Origin: JAYWDA01 sp043747555
Lineage (GTDB): Bacteria > Bdellovibrionota > Bdellovibrionia > Bdellovibrionales > Bdellovibrionaceae
Direction: 5' to 3'
Assembly: GCA_043747555.1 (NCBI GenBank)
Contig: JAYTOY010000097.1
Span: 1-54,819 of the forward strand
DNA length: 54,819 bases
The position numbers and the translations under genes were made by a program. Position 1 is the stretch's first letter, and the number at the start of each line of letters is the position of its first letter. Positions 1 to 7,630 of the stretch are shown here, in pieces. Under the pieces are notes generated by a model. The model was not told the DNA's origin. It worked only from the letters and a program-made list of their open reading frames with translations, and made no database searches.

Positions 1-50
1 CTAAGTCCTGTAAATTTTATCAAAAAGTTTACAGCTGGGGAAATTAAAAA

Positions 51-212
51 CTATGTTGTCTCAGCATAAATTGTTCGGAATAAAGGGGTTGACGGGGGAG
101 GGCGCGAACTGGATTTATTATTTAGCAAACGCTGTAATATGTCGTTAAAATCAGTCGAGTTATTTCTTAAAAATTTTGATTGAACTGGCTTTATTGCTGT
201 ATCGATATACAT
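51..212 (-). CDS. Small hypothetical protein (53 aa) downstream of hpf
   Basis: A 53-codon frame starts with ATG at 212 and ends with TAG at 51-53. I recognise no family. It is preceded by a near-perfect Shine-Dalgarno (GGAGGG, about 5 nt upstream) that overlaps the hpf stop codon, so it is probably translated from the same mRNA as hpf. The product is basic and polar in its first half and has a run of three prolines near residue 38. It carries a segment F-N-D-I-L-Q (residues 22-27) that resembles F-A-D-V-L-Q in the other small protein at 13411-13581. There is no signal peptide or membrane helix. The ribosome binding site is the main reason to call it real. Confidence 0.55.
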   Translation of the reverse strand: MYIDTAIKPVQSKFLRNNSTDFNDILQRLLNNKSSSRPPPSTPLFRTIYAETT

Positions 213-222
213 TTTTCCCTCC

Positions 223-552
223 TTAGGACGCTAGTTGTTCTTTGAAAAATGATTTTCGGCGATATCTTTTTTGCCTGTCACTGATTCGGTGGATCTGGCG
301 CATCACAGACTTACGGACTTTACGTAAAACTGCCATGACATTTTTGCCATCCTTTTTAATGACAACCGGTTCGCTTAAACCAAAAACGCTCATTGAAACA
401 GAAAATAAATGTTTGTCCTTGGACTCTGACGCAATGTGAACTTGAACTTCAGTGTCCCAACCATAATTCGACTTAATCTCGGTCACAGCATGGTCAGTGT
501 ATTGTTTCAATGATTCAGTTTGCGTCAGATCCTTTGCATGAAATTCATACAT
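223..552 (-). CDS. hpf: Ribosome hibernation-promoting factor, short HPF/RaiA family
   Basis: The 109-residue protein has the beta-alpha-beta-beta-beta-alpha pattern of the S30AE/HPF family: a short N-terminal strand, a helix ending near residue 28, a run of strands to about residue 70, then a basic C-terminal helix rich in Arg/Lys (residues 75-103). Members bind the 30S decoding region in stationary phase and silence ribosomes. The length matches the short HPF/YfiA type, without the C-terminal dimerisation domain of long HPF. ATG is preceded by GGAGGA. The gene has a long leader (about 170 nt) containing a 13-codon frame, and a 53-codon gene follows immediately. Its neighbour is a small heat-shock protein, fitting a stress locus. 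Confidence 0.8.
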   Translation of the reverse strand: MYEFHAKDLTQTESLKQYTDHAVTEIKSNYGWDTEVQVHIASESKDKHLFSVSMSVFGLSEPVVIKKDGKNVMAVLRKVRKSVMRQIHRISDRQKRYRRKSFFKEQLAS

Positions 553-599
553 AAATCTCCTCCGTTTTTTAATTTAGGTTTTTTCGCAATTGGATTTGT

Positions 600-641
600 T
601 TACCGAAACCTGTTCGGTGGAACTCCTGAAGGAACTCTCAC
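600..641 (-). CDS. Putative 13-codon leader peptide in the hpf 5' UTR
   Basis: A GTG-initiated frame of 13 codons (V R V P S G V P P N R F R) ends with TAA 47 nt before the hpf start. Its Shine-Dalgarno is excellent (AAAGGAGG, then TACAAA, then GTG). The 12 nt aggaggtacaaa, and the following RTGAGA, are identical in pattern to the start of the hsp20 gene at 1480. A short hairpin (CCGAA / TTCGG, 603-617) overlaps the stop. This may be a translated regulatory leader, or the relic of a duplicated hsp20 start. The proline-rich stretch could stall ribosomes, but that is inference. Confidence 0.4.
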   Translation of the reverse strand: MRVPSGVPPNRFR

Positions 642-657
642 TTTGTACCTCCTTTAA

Positions 658-729
658 TACGGGCAAGGCGCACGAATTAAATAAAGAAGTTACAGCTATA
701 TCGAGCTGACCCTTGCCGTTTCTTATATA
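658..729 (-). promoter_or_regulatory. Structured leader and promoter region of hpf
   Basis: On the minus strand a TATATAA box lies at about 724-730, upstream of a leader in which ACGGCAAGGG (720-711) can pair with CCTTGCCCGT (667-658) with one bulge. A small inner hairpin (AGCT...AGCT) sits between the arms. No well-spaced -35 box was found, so the sigma factor is unclear. The leader precedes the Shine-Dalgarno of the 13-codon frame and could regulate hpf. The pairing is seen in the sequence; the function is inferred. Confidence 0.3.
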
Positions 730-861
730 ATTTTCGGATTTTGCAAAAAAAAGTCAAGGGTCGGGAAGATAGAATTTTATTAGATCTAGACTTAAGCTTA
801 AAAAATTTATGAAAATTCAAAAATTTAGACTTGATGGATTTTGGTTTCATTTTGAAATAGA

Positions 862-892
862 AAGTGGCCGCCTTAAAATAAGACAGCCACTT
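862..892 (-). terminator. Hairpin downstream of hsp20
   Basis: AAGTGGC at 862-868 pairs with GCCACTT at 886-892, about 30 nt past the hsp20 stop codon. The tail on the minus strand is only moderately T-rich, so this is a plausible but not strong intrinsic terminator. The rest of the 780-860 interval is AT-rich and holds no gene I can support. Confidence 0.4.
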
Positions 893-922
893 AGGGAGGG
901 CCTCTTGTTCCGAGGCATTAGA

Positions 923-1480
923 TTAGATAGGGGAGGAAGACACTTTGATATCTTTTAATTCCTTACTATTTTCTTTTTTTGATCCAAGGATCCTGCTTAT
1001 CAAATTCCCCTGGCCGGTTTGGATTTGAATCGTTTTAGCTTTTGCGGATTCAGCCTTTGGTAACGCGATATTTAAAACCCCATTTTCGAAATGGGCTTCA
1101 ATTTTATCACCCGCAATATTTGTTGGTAACGTAAAGGTTCGGGCAAAGCGGCCATATGTTCTTTCGGTATGGAGAGTAGATTCTCCATTGTCTGCCTTGA
1201 CCTCACGGTGGCGCTCCCCAGAAATCACGAGCTGATTATCTTGAACCTCAATCTTAAGGTCTTCCTTTTTAACTCCAGGCATATCAAAGCTGACTAAAAA
1301 ATGCTCTTTAGTTTCATTGACGTCACAAGTGGGTTGGAAGTTAACGGATGTTGCCTGGCTGGGGCGCAAGAAACTTTCAACAAGTCGATCATAGTCTTCG
1401 AAAAGTTCTCCCAAATTCGCGGGAGATAAATTGCGACGTGGCCATGACCACTCTGTAGAAATAGGTGTGAACATTCTCAT
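923..1480 (-). CDS. Small heat-shock protein, Hsp20/alpha-crystallin family
   Basis: This 185-residue protein has a central alpha-crystallin domain (about residues 45-145). It contains the conserved FDMPGVKKEDLKIEV segment near residue 69, and the A-x-x-x-x-G-V-L motif appears as HFENGVLNIALPK near 130-140. Members are ATP-independent holdases that bind unfolding proteins in the cytoplasm. The N-terminus is Trp/Pro/Arg-rich, as is usual. The C-terminal extension is longer than in IbpA, about 35 residues of Lys/Ser-rich sequence without an obvious I-x-I anchor at the very end. The start has a strong AGGAGG ribosome binding site, sharing a 12-nt block with the hpf leader. Confidence 0.93.
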   Translation of the reverse strand: MRMFTPISTEWSWPRRNLSPANLGELFEDYDRLVESFLRPSQATSVNFQPTCDVNETKEHFLVSFDMPGVKKEDLKIEVQDNQLVISGERHREVKADNGESTLHTERTYGRFARTFTLPTNIAGDKIEAHFENGVLNIALPKAESAKAKTIQIQTGQGNLISRILGSKKENSKELKDIKVSSSPI

Positions 1481-1648
1481 TTTGTACCTCCTGTGGTTGA
1501 CATTTCTGAACCTAAATTGTGAATTGGTAAAAAACTGTCAAGTCGCTATATTTAAGAACAGCTAAAATTTTTAAGGTTCGGAAGGACTTTAGCAAAGCTT
1601 CTTGGCGAACCTAGTCCTGTTATTTGACAAAATTAGTTTCCGTAATGC

Positions 1649-1677
1649 TTGAGGTATCCCTTTTGACAGCATACAAT
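1649..1677 (+). promoter_or_regulatory. Candidate sigma70-type promoter of katG
   Basis: TTGAGG (1649-1654) and TACAAT (1672-1677) are separated by exactly 17 nt, a good housekeeping promoter match. It would place the transcription start near 1684, about 24 nt before the katG ATG. The Shine-Dalgarno AGGGAG sits just before the start. I see no clear OxyR or Fur operator. Confidence 0.5.
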
Positions 1678-1707
1678 TCTAACAACTAATTTTTCAGGGA
1701 GTATAAA

Positions 1708-3942
1708 ATGTTAAAACTCGCATGCGTTGTGCTTACGGCACTTTGCTTTTCTCAACCAATTTTCGCGAAAGACACTGTCGCGCCAGCTAAAGACTCTAAA
1801 GATCAAAGCATGGTGACCAACCAATTTTGGTGGCCCGACAGACTTGATCTTGCGCCTCTTCGTCAACGTGCGACTGAGTCCAATCCAATGGACAAAAATT
1901 TTAAATATGCTCAAGAATTTAAAAAGCTTGATCTGAAAGCCCTCAAAGAAGAAATCAAAAAATTAATGTCAACTTCACAAGACTGGTGGCCTGCAGATTA
2001 CGGAAGCTATGGTCCATTTTTTATTCGCATGGCTTGGCACAGTGCTGGGACTTACCGAATTTATGACGGACGCGGTGGCGCCGGTGGTGGTCAGCAAAGA
2101 TTCGAACCCTTAAATAGTTGGCCAGATAATGCTAACCTTGATAAGGCGCGACGCTTGCTATGGCCCATCAAACAAAAATATGGAAATAAAATTTCTTGGG
2201 CGGACTTGATGGTCTTGACTGGAAATGTTGCTTTAGAATCGATGGGCTTTAAGACTTTCGGCTTTGGTGGCGGACGAAACGATGACTGGGAAGCTGAACT
2301 GGTCTACTGGGGTCCAGAACGAAAATTTATGGCTGATGAACGTCATGGCGCTGACGGCAAGTTGAACAAACAACTTGGCGCTGTTCAGATGGGTTTAATT
2401 TACGTTAATCCAGAAGGCCCTAGCGGAAATCCAGATCCCATCGCATCAGCAAATGATATCCGCGAAAATTTTGGTCGTATGGCGATGAACGATGAAGAGA
2501 CTGTGGCCTTAATTGCTGGCGGTCACACATTCGGTAAAGCCCATGGGAAAGCCGATCCTTCAAAATGTGTAAGCACAGCTCCTGCAGGCTCTGGCACTGA
2601 AGAACAAGGTTTTGGTTGGAAGAACAAATGTGGGACTGGTAAAGGTGTTGACGCTATCACCAGTGGTTTAGAAGGCGCTTGGACTTCAAACCCAACTCGT
2701 TTTACGACTCAGTATTTGGATAACTTATTTAATTTCGAATGGGTTAAAACAAAAAGCCCAGCGGGTGCAACACAGTGGATTCCAAAAGATGGAGTTGCTG
2801 CGAACTCGGTCCCGGATGCTCATGATACAAGTGTTCGACATGCCCCGATTATGTTTACCACGGATCTTGCGCTAAAATTTGATCCAAGTTATTCAAAGAT
2901 TGCAAAACGTTTTCAAAAAGATCCGAAGGAATTCGAGCTAGCGTTTGCAAAGGCTTGGTTCAAGCTCACTCACCGAGATATGGGTCCTCGTGTTCGTTAT
3001 CTTGGAAAAGAAGTTCCAAAAGAAGAACTGATTTGGCAAGATCCGATTCCATCTATAAATCATAAATTGATTAATGCGAGCGATATCGCAAGTCTAAAAA
3101 GAAAAATTTTAAAATCTGGATTAACTGTTTCAGAATTGGTTCGCACAGCTTGGGCTTCGGCGGCATCTTTTCGTGGAACCGACAAACGGGGCGGTGCTAA
3201 TGGTGCACGTCTTAGTCTAGCACCTCAGAAAGATTGGGCGGTTAATAATCCTGAAGAAGTGACTAAAGTTCTTAAAGTACTAGAAGATGTTCAAAAAACT
3301 TTTAATAAGCAAGCCGGTGGCAAAAAAGTTTCTTTGGCGGATTTAATTGTTTTAGGTGGAACTGCAGCTATCGAGCAAGCTGCTAAATCCGGTGGTTATA
3401 AGGTCACAGTGCCTTTTACTCCGGGACGTATGGATGCAACTCAAGAACAAACGGATGTCAGTTCATTTGCGGTGCTTGAGCCTACAGCCGATGGTTTTCG
3501 AAATTATTACGGCGACGGTAATCCGATGTCGCCAACAAAAATGCTAGTCGACCGAGCTGACTTATTAAGATTAACAGTTCCTGAAATGACTGTCCTTGTG
3601 GGTGGTCTTCGTGTCTTAGATGCTAACGCTGGACAATCAAAGAACGGTGTTTTCACAGGTAAGCCAGGCACACTAAGTAATGATTTCTTCGTTAACTTGT
3701 TAGACATGTCGACCAAGTGGGAGAAGTCTGCCAAAGCCGAAGGACTTTATGAAGGTCTTGATCGCAAAACAGGTGCTGTTAAATGGACAGCAACGCCTGT
3801 TGATTTGATCTTTGGTTCGTTAGCAGAACTTCGTTCAGTGTCAGAGGTTTATGCTTCAAATGATGGAAAACAAAAGTTCGTCAACGACTTCGTCAATGCA
3901 TGGAACAAAGTGATGATGCTAGATCGTTATGATGTCATGTAA
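1708..3942 (+). CDS. katG: Catalase-peroxidase KatG with Sec signal peptide
   Basis: This 744-residue, two-domain haem enzyme of the bacterial class I peroxidase family removes H2O2 by catalase and peroxidase activity. The distal triad is in RMAWHS (Arg107, Trp110, His111). The Trp-Tyr-Met adduct is expected at Trp110, Tyr232 and Met258. The proximal haem ligand is His273 in GGHTFGKAHG. The second, haem-free domain follows from about residue 440. The first 20 residues form a classic signal peptide (positive start, hydrophobic core, IFA-KD cleavage), so the enzyme is probably exported to the periplasm, unlike most cytoplasmic KatG and like the KatP type. It has its own promoter and terminator. 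Confidence 0.97.
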   Translation: MLKLACVVLTALCFSQPIFAKDTVAPAKDSKDQSMVTNQFWWPDRLDLAPLRQRATESNPMDKNFKYAQEFKKLDLKALKEEIKKLMSTSQDWWPADYGSYGPFFIRMAWHSAGTYRIYDGRGGAGGGQQRFEPLNSWPDNANLDKARRLLWPIKQKYGNKISWADLMVLTGNVALESMGFKTFGFGGGRNDDWEAELVYWGPERKFMADERHGADGKLNKQLGAVQMGLIYVNPEGPSGNPDPIASANDIRENFGRMAMNDEETVALIAGGHTFGKAHGKADPSKCVSTAPAGSGTEEQGFGWKNKCGTGKGVDAITSGLEGAWTSNPTRFTTQYLDNLFNFEWVKTKSPAGATQWIPKDGVAANSVPDAHDTSVRHAPIMFTTDLALKFDPSYSKIAKRFQKDPKEFELAFAKAWFKLTHRDMGPRVRYLGKEVPKEELIWQDPIPSINHKLINASDIASLKRKILKSGLTVSELVRTAWASAASFRGTDKRGGANGARLSLAPQKDWAVNNPEEVTKVLKVLEDVQKTFNKQAGGKKVSLADLIVLGGTAAIEQAAKSGGYKVTVPFTPGRMDATQEQTDVSSFAVLEPTADGFRNYYGDGNPMSPTKMLVDRADLLRLTVPEMTVLVGGLRVLDANAGQSKNGVFTGKPGTLSNDFFVNLLDMSTKWEKSAKAEGLYEGLDRKTGAVKWTATPVDLIFGSLAELRSVSEVYASNDGKQKFVNDFVNAWNKVMMLDRYDVM

Positions 3943-3968
3943 TTTTTAATGAAAAAGATGTAAATTCA

Positions 3969-4003
3969 AAAGCCTTGTAGCTTATCTGTTACAAGGCTTT
4001 TTT
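3969..4003 (+). terminator. Rho-independent terminator of katG
   Basis: An 11-bp perfect stem (AAAGCCTTGTA at 3969-3979 with TACAAGGCTTT at 3990-4000) is followed by further T residues. It lies 27 nt after the katG stop. Confidence 0.85.
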
Positions 4004-4018
4004 AATTGGAAAGAAAAT

Positions 4019-4414
4019 ATGAAGATAACATTTTTTTATGCAGCCTTATTAGCTATTTTGTTTGTTATTATTAGCATAAGAACAATCCGCTTACGACGAA
4101 GTTTAAGAATTGCTGTTGGTGATGCCGGAAATCCAAAAATGATTCGGGCCATGAGGGTGCATGCAAACTTTTCTGAATATGTTCCATTAAGTCTTTTGTT
4201 GATTTACTTTGTTGAAGTCAGTGGCGGGCATCCATATCTAATTCATGCCTTGGGTTTTAGTTTATTGATGGCTCGGTTATCACATGGTTATGGTCTAAGT
4301 CAGGAAAAAGAAAACTTCAAATTTCGCGTCTCAGGAATGGTCACCACTTTTTCAGTGATTCTTTTGTGCGCAGGGTTTCTGTTATGTACTTATTTTTTTG
4401 GCAGCGTAAAATAA
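4019..4414 (+). CDS. MAPEG family membrane protein
   Basis: This 131-residue protein has four hydrophobic helices (about residues 3-22, 55-70, 73-90, 105-125). Its conserved N-R-A-like motif appears as RAMRVHANFSEYVPL near residue 42, characteristic of the MAPEG (eicosanoid/glutathione metabolism) family in its YecN-like bacterial branch. Eukaryotic relatives are glutathione-dependent transferases or peroxidases in membranes; the bacterial substrate is unknown. The gene sits just after the katG terminator and overlaps the end of the convergent histidine kinase by 25 bp. Confidence 0.82.
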   Translation: MKITFFYAALLAILFVIISIRTIRLRRSLRIAVGDAGNPKMIRAMRVHANFSEYVPLSLLLIYFVEVSGGHPYLIHALGFSLLMARLSHGYGLSQEKENFKFRVSGMVTTFSVILLCAGFLLCTYFFGSVK

Positions 4415-5544
4415 AATGTGCTGCCTTTTCCAAGGGACGATTCAACCCAAATTTTTCCGCCATGCGATTCAACCAAAGTTTTGGAGATATATAAGCCAAG
4501 TCCTAATCCACTTCGGTTTTTATTTCCAATTTGGGCGAATCTTTCAAAAATAAGATTCTTTTGTTCGTCTGGAATTCCGGGTCCGGTATCACTGATAGAA
4601 ACCTTGAATTCAGTTGGGCTTTCTTCCGTCGCAACTGTAACGCACCCGCCGTCAGGGGTAAACTTAAGGGCATTGCCAATGAGGTTCATGATAATCTGAT
4701 AGACTCGGTCCTTATCGCAATCGATCAGGCTTTCCTCTTTTGCAAAATTCGAATTTAAAGTCATATTCTTTTTAGCCGCCACGTGAGCACAGCATTCTAG
4801 GGCCTCTTTAATAAGATCACTCAATCGACAAGACGCCGTTTCCAAATGAAGCTTACCTTCTACAATTCTTTCCATATCTAAAATATCGCTGATCAGTCGA
4901 AGTGAAGTATCAGCGTTTCGACGAATCATTTCTAGGCAGCGCTTTGCGTCCTCTCCGACATTAATAAGAGACGGATCTTCTAGCAGCATTTCAGAGGCAG
5001 ATAAAATGGCACCAATAGGATTTTTCAAATCATGGCTGACAATGGCCACGAACTCTTCCCGTGTCGTAAGAGTTGATTTAGTGTCTAAGTGAGCGGTCTG
5101 TTCAGCGGATAAAAGATTTTCTGCAAGTCTAGAATCAAAGTCGGTTTTCGACCGTTCAAGTAAAAGATTTTTATCGGTGGTTTGTCTTTCAAGTTTGACC
5201 AGCCTGTTTAAAAGCCGCTCTCTTTCGCCGCGTTCATGCCCTACCGCTAAGTCATTTTTTGAGCGTTCTTTTTTGATCGCACTATCTTCTGAAATTCTGT
5301 CTTTTTGTATCAAGACATTATTTAAATGTGCTTTCTCATTTCTGATATCTGCTTCAGATCGACGATGCATTCTTGCTTTATCAGCTTCCAGTCGATTTTG
5401 CGATAGCGCCTTATCTGTTGCAGATTCGGCTTGTCCCTTCATCGCATCAAAGGACTCATCTGTTTTTCCACGCTCAACATTCAGGCTATTGTCAGTTTGG
5501 GCCCGTTCTTTTTTCAAATTTGGTGGTGCGGAATTTTTTTGCAA
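4390..5544 (-). CDS. Soluble histidine kinase with ER-x-x-TD repeat coiled coil
   Basis: The C-terminal half is a complete histidine kinase: H-box VSHDLKNP (phospho-His near residue 171), N-box NLIGNALKF, G1 DTGPGIP and G2 GLGLGLYIS. The N-terminal 150 residues have no transmembrane segment or PAS/GAF domain. They are a highly charged helix with repeats of the type ER-x-K/Q-TD-x-x-L, near residues 15, 26, 95, 121 and 132. Autophosphorylation passes phosphate to an unknown response regulator; none is adjacent, so it is an orphan. I chose the TTG at 5544 because AAGGAG lies 5 nt upstream; a GTG at 5550 overlaps that site. The gene converges on and overlaps the MAPEG gene. Confidence 0.9.
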   Translation of the reverse strand: MQKNSAPPNLKKERAQTDNSLNVERGKTDESFDAMKGQAESATDKALSQNRLEADKARMHRRSEADIRNEKAHLNNVLIQKDRISEDSAIKKERSKNDLAVGHERGERERLLNRLVKLERQTTDKNLLLERSKTDFDSRLAENLLSAEQTAHLDTKSTLTTREEFVAIVSHDLKNPIGAILSASEMLLEDPSLINVGEDAKRCLEMIRRNADTSLRLISDILDMERIVEGKLHLETASCRLSDLIKEALECCAHVAAKKNMTLNSNFAKEESLIDCDKDRVYQIIMNLIGNALKFTPDGGCVTVATEESPTEFKVSISDTGPGIPDEQKNLIFERFAQIGNKNRSGLGLGLYISKTLVESHGGKIWVESSLGKGSTFYFTLPKK

Positions 5545-5791
5545 GAGCACTCCTTGGACTTGTTAGCGGCAAAAATCGAATTGTAAGCTAACATATCTCT
5601 CAGCAGAATGATTGTTTGGCGCAGTGGGATAACTCACATCGGTCTCTATGTCATGCCGGCCTACTCAAAGGGACGCTAATAGGGCAAATTAAACTGGTTA
5701 GCCACCAATGCTAATACCTTAATGGATTATTTATTGGAATTCTTTATCAGCATAGCTATTTTGGATGGCAACGTGAACACCGGAGAACTTA

Positions 5792-6274
5792 ATGACTGAT
5801 GATAACAAAATAGACCCCAAATTAGATCTTATTTTTGAAGCCACAACTACGGTTCCTATTGAAAAATTATGGAAAGGTTGGACAGATCCGGAAACATTAA
5901 AAAAGTGGTTTTGTCCAAAGCCTTGGAAGGTCACCGAGTGTCGAATTGATCTTCGACCCGGCGGAGAGTTTTTTACTGTTATGCAAGGACCTGATAATCA
6001 ACAAATGCCCGGTCATGGTTGTTACCTAGAAGTTCAAGAAAATAAAAAACTTGTTTGGACCAATATGATGTCAAAAGGATACCGCCCCGAGCCTCCGTCA
6101 ACCACGGAATTTTCATTTGTTGGAACAATTCTTTTTTCCAAAACTGATCAGGGAAGTTTGTATCAAGCCATCGTCAGACACAGCGATGAAGAAGGGCTAA
6201 AGAAGCATGAACAGATGGGCTTCCACGAAGGTTGGGGCACGGCTTTCAATCAACTCGTTAAGCTGATGAAATGA
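5792..6274 (+). CDS. SRPBCC / AHSA1-domain protein
   Basis: This 160-residue protein matches the activator-of-Hsp90-like (AHSA1) branch of the START/SRPBCC fold: VPIEKLWKGWTDPETLKKWF near the N-terminus, a central D-L-R-P-G-G-E-F motif near residue 53, and a C-terminal helix with HEGWGTAFNQL. Such proteins form a hydrophobic ligand cavity and are often found in small stress operons. ATG is preceded by GGAGA. The stop codon TGA abuts the ATG of the next gene, so it heads a three-gene operon with an MBL hydrolase and a DUF6635-like membrane protein. Confidence 0.82.
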   Translation: MTDDNKIDPKLDLIFEATTTVPIEKLWKGWTDPETLKKWFCPKPWKVTECRIDLRPGGEFFTVMQGPDNQQMPGHGCYLEVQENKKLVWTNMMSKGYRPEPPSTTEFSFVGTILFSKTDQGSLYQAIVRHSDEEGLKKHEQMGFHEGWGTAFNQLVKLMK

Positions 6275-7630
6275 ATGGATTTTGATCTTAAGATTTCTCG
6301 AATCCTTCATGCCGGTTATATTTTTGAATACAATGGCTCGCAAATTCTTTTTGATCCCATATTTGAAAATCCATTCAGTCAAAACTGTTATGCCTTTCCG
6401 GATGTTAAATTTGACCAAGAAAAAATAAAATCTGTCCCATTTTCGGCGATCTTTATTTCACATTTTCATGACGATCACTGTTCATTGGCCTCACTGGATC
6501 TTTTAGATCGTAAAACTCCTATTTATATTTTCTGCCTCTTTGAAGTGCTTTTTTCAATGATTAAAGAATTAGGTTTTACTAATGTTTATCCACTTGAAAT
6601 TGACAGACCCATCAACATTCATGGATTTCAGATAATTCCGCGTCGGGCCTTGGATGCCGATGTTGATTCAATCTTTCAAATTAGAGTCGGCAGCTTGAAT
6701 ATCTTAAACGTTGTCGATTCTTGGATTGATGATGAGACTTTACAAATGCTGGCCCAGGCGGGTCCCTGGGACCTCATTCTATGGCCCTTCCAAACAATGC
6801 GCGAAATAGAAATCCTTTCACCTTTAAGAGCCAAACCTGCAGTTGTGGATTTACCCTACGAGTGGATTCAACAATTAAAAATATTAAATCCAAGGTATGT
6901 TGTGCCAAGTTCCTGTCAATTTATCCATGAAAGTTGGTCATGGTATAATCACGCGTTTTTTCCAATTTCCTACAAACTGTTTCAAAAACAAATTGAACAA
7001 GAAATTCCTGAAGTTTTGGTTTTAAGGTTAAATCCATCTGTTTCGGTGTTGCTTAATCAAAGGTCGCTTAATTTTGCGGCGCCGATAAGTTGGATACAAC
7101 CTATTGGCGAACAAGATGTTGATTATGAATATCGCAGTGTCTTGAAAGCACCCCTAACCTCGGAAATTGCGCAGCATTTTAAAGCTCTAGAACCGCATCA
7201 GTCAGAGATAGTTTCTAAATATTGTCATATGGGGTTGCTTGAAAAGTATCGATCTTTACCGACCTCGGTTGAAAACTACTTTAAAAAGAAAAGGTGTTGG
7301 CGGTTAACTATTTATGATCATCTTGGGACAGCCACTCATTTCTATTTCAATATTGAGGGTAAAACAATTCAAGTAGCTACAAATGCAGCTGAACCATTGG
7401 CTTGGACGACGGAACTTCCAATATACAAGCTGTATACTGCACTAGAGCATGGCGAATCCTTATCTTCGATGTATTTAAGGATCAATGACGTCCAATTTAA
7501 TCTTCAAATTGAAAAAGAAATTGTCGATGTTGATATTATCGAAGATCCTTTAGTGCGCACTCTTTTTAGCGGTCAGTTCGGAACCTACCAACTTGCACAG
7601 CTGGAGAAAATTAAGGAAAAGTTCGTTTGA
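6275..7630 (+). CDS. MBL-fold metal-dependent hydrolase with C-terminal extension
   Basis: The N-terminal about 220 residues form a metallo-beta-lactamase fold. ISHFHDDHCS (near residue 66) supplies the H-x-H-x-D-H zinc motif, followed by a UlaG-like hydrolase pattern. The remaining about 200 residues form a separate mixed alpha/beta region ending in a segment that resembles an SCP2-like lipid-binding domain (inference). The substrate is unknown. ATG directly follows the TGA of the AHSA1-like gene, and the TTG of the next gene overlaps its own TGA, so translation is probably coupled through the operon. Confidence 0.8.
   Translation: MDFDLKISRILHAGYIFEYNGSQILFDPIFENPFSQNCYAFPDVKFDQEKIKSVPFSAIFISHFHDDHCSLASLDLLDRKTPIYIFCLFEVLFSMIKELGFTNVYPLEIDRPINIHGFQIIPRRALDADVDSIFQIRVGSLNILNVVDSWIDDETLQMLAQAGPWDLILWPFQTMREIEILSPLRAKPAVVDLPYEWIQQLKILNPRYVVPSSCQFIHESWSWYNHAFFPISYKLFQKQIEQEIPEVLVLRLNPSVSVLLNQRSLNFAAPISWIQPIGEQDVDYEYRSVLKAPLTSEIAQHFKALEPHQSEIVSKYCHMGLLEKYRSLPTSVENYFKKKRCWRLTIYDHLGTATHFYFNIEGKTIQVATNAAEPLAWTTELPIYKLYTALEHGESLSSMYLRINDVQFNLQIEKEIVDVDIIEDPLVRTLFSGQFGTYQLAQLEKIKEKFV

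Noticed and set aside
242..439. Plus-strand frame opposite hpf
   Set aside because: It is antisense to a well-supported hpf gene and has no ribosome binding site.
5177..5591. Two plus-strand frames across the histidine kinase N-terminus
   Set aside because: They are shadows caused by the biased Ser/Arg/Asp codon pattern of the coiled-coil region.
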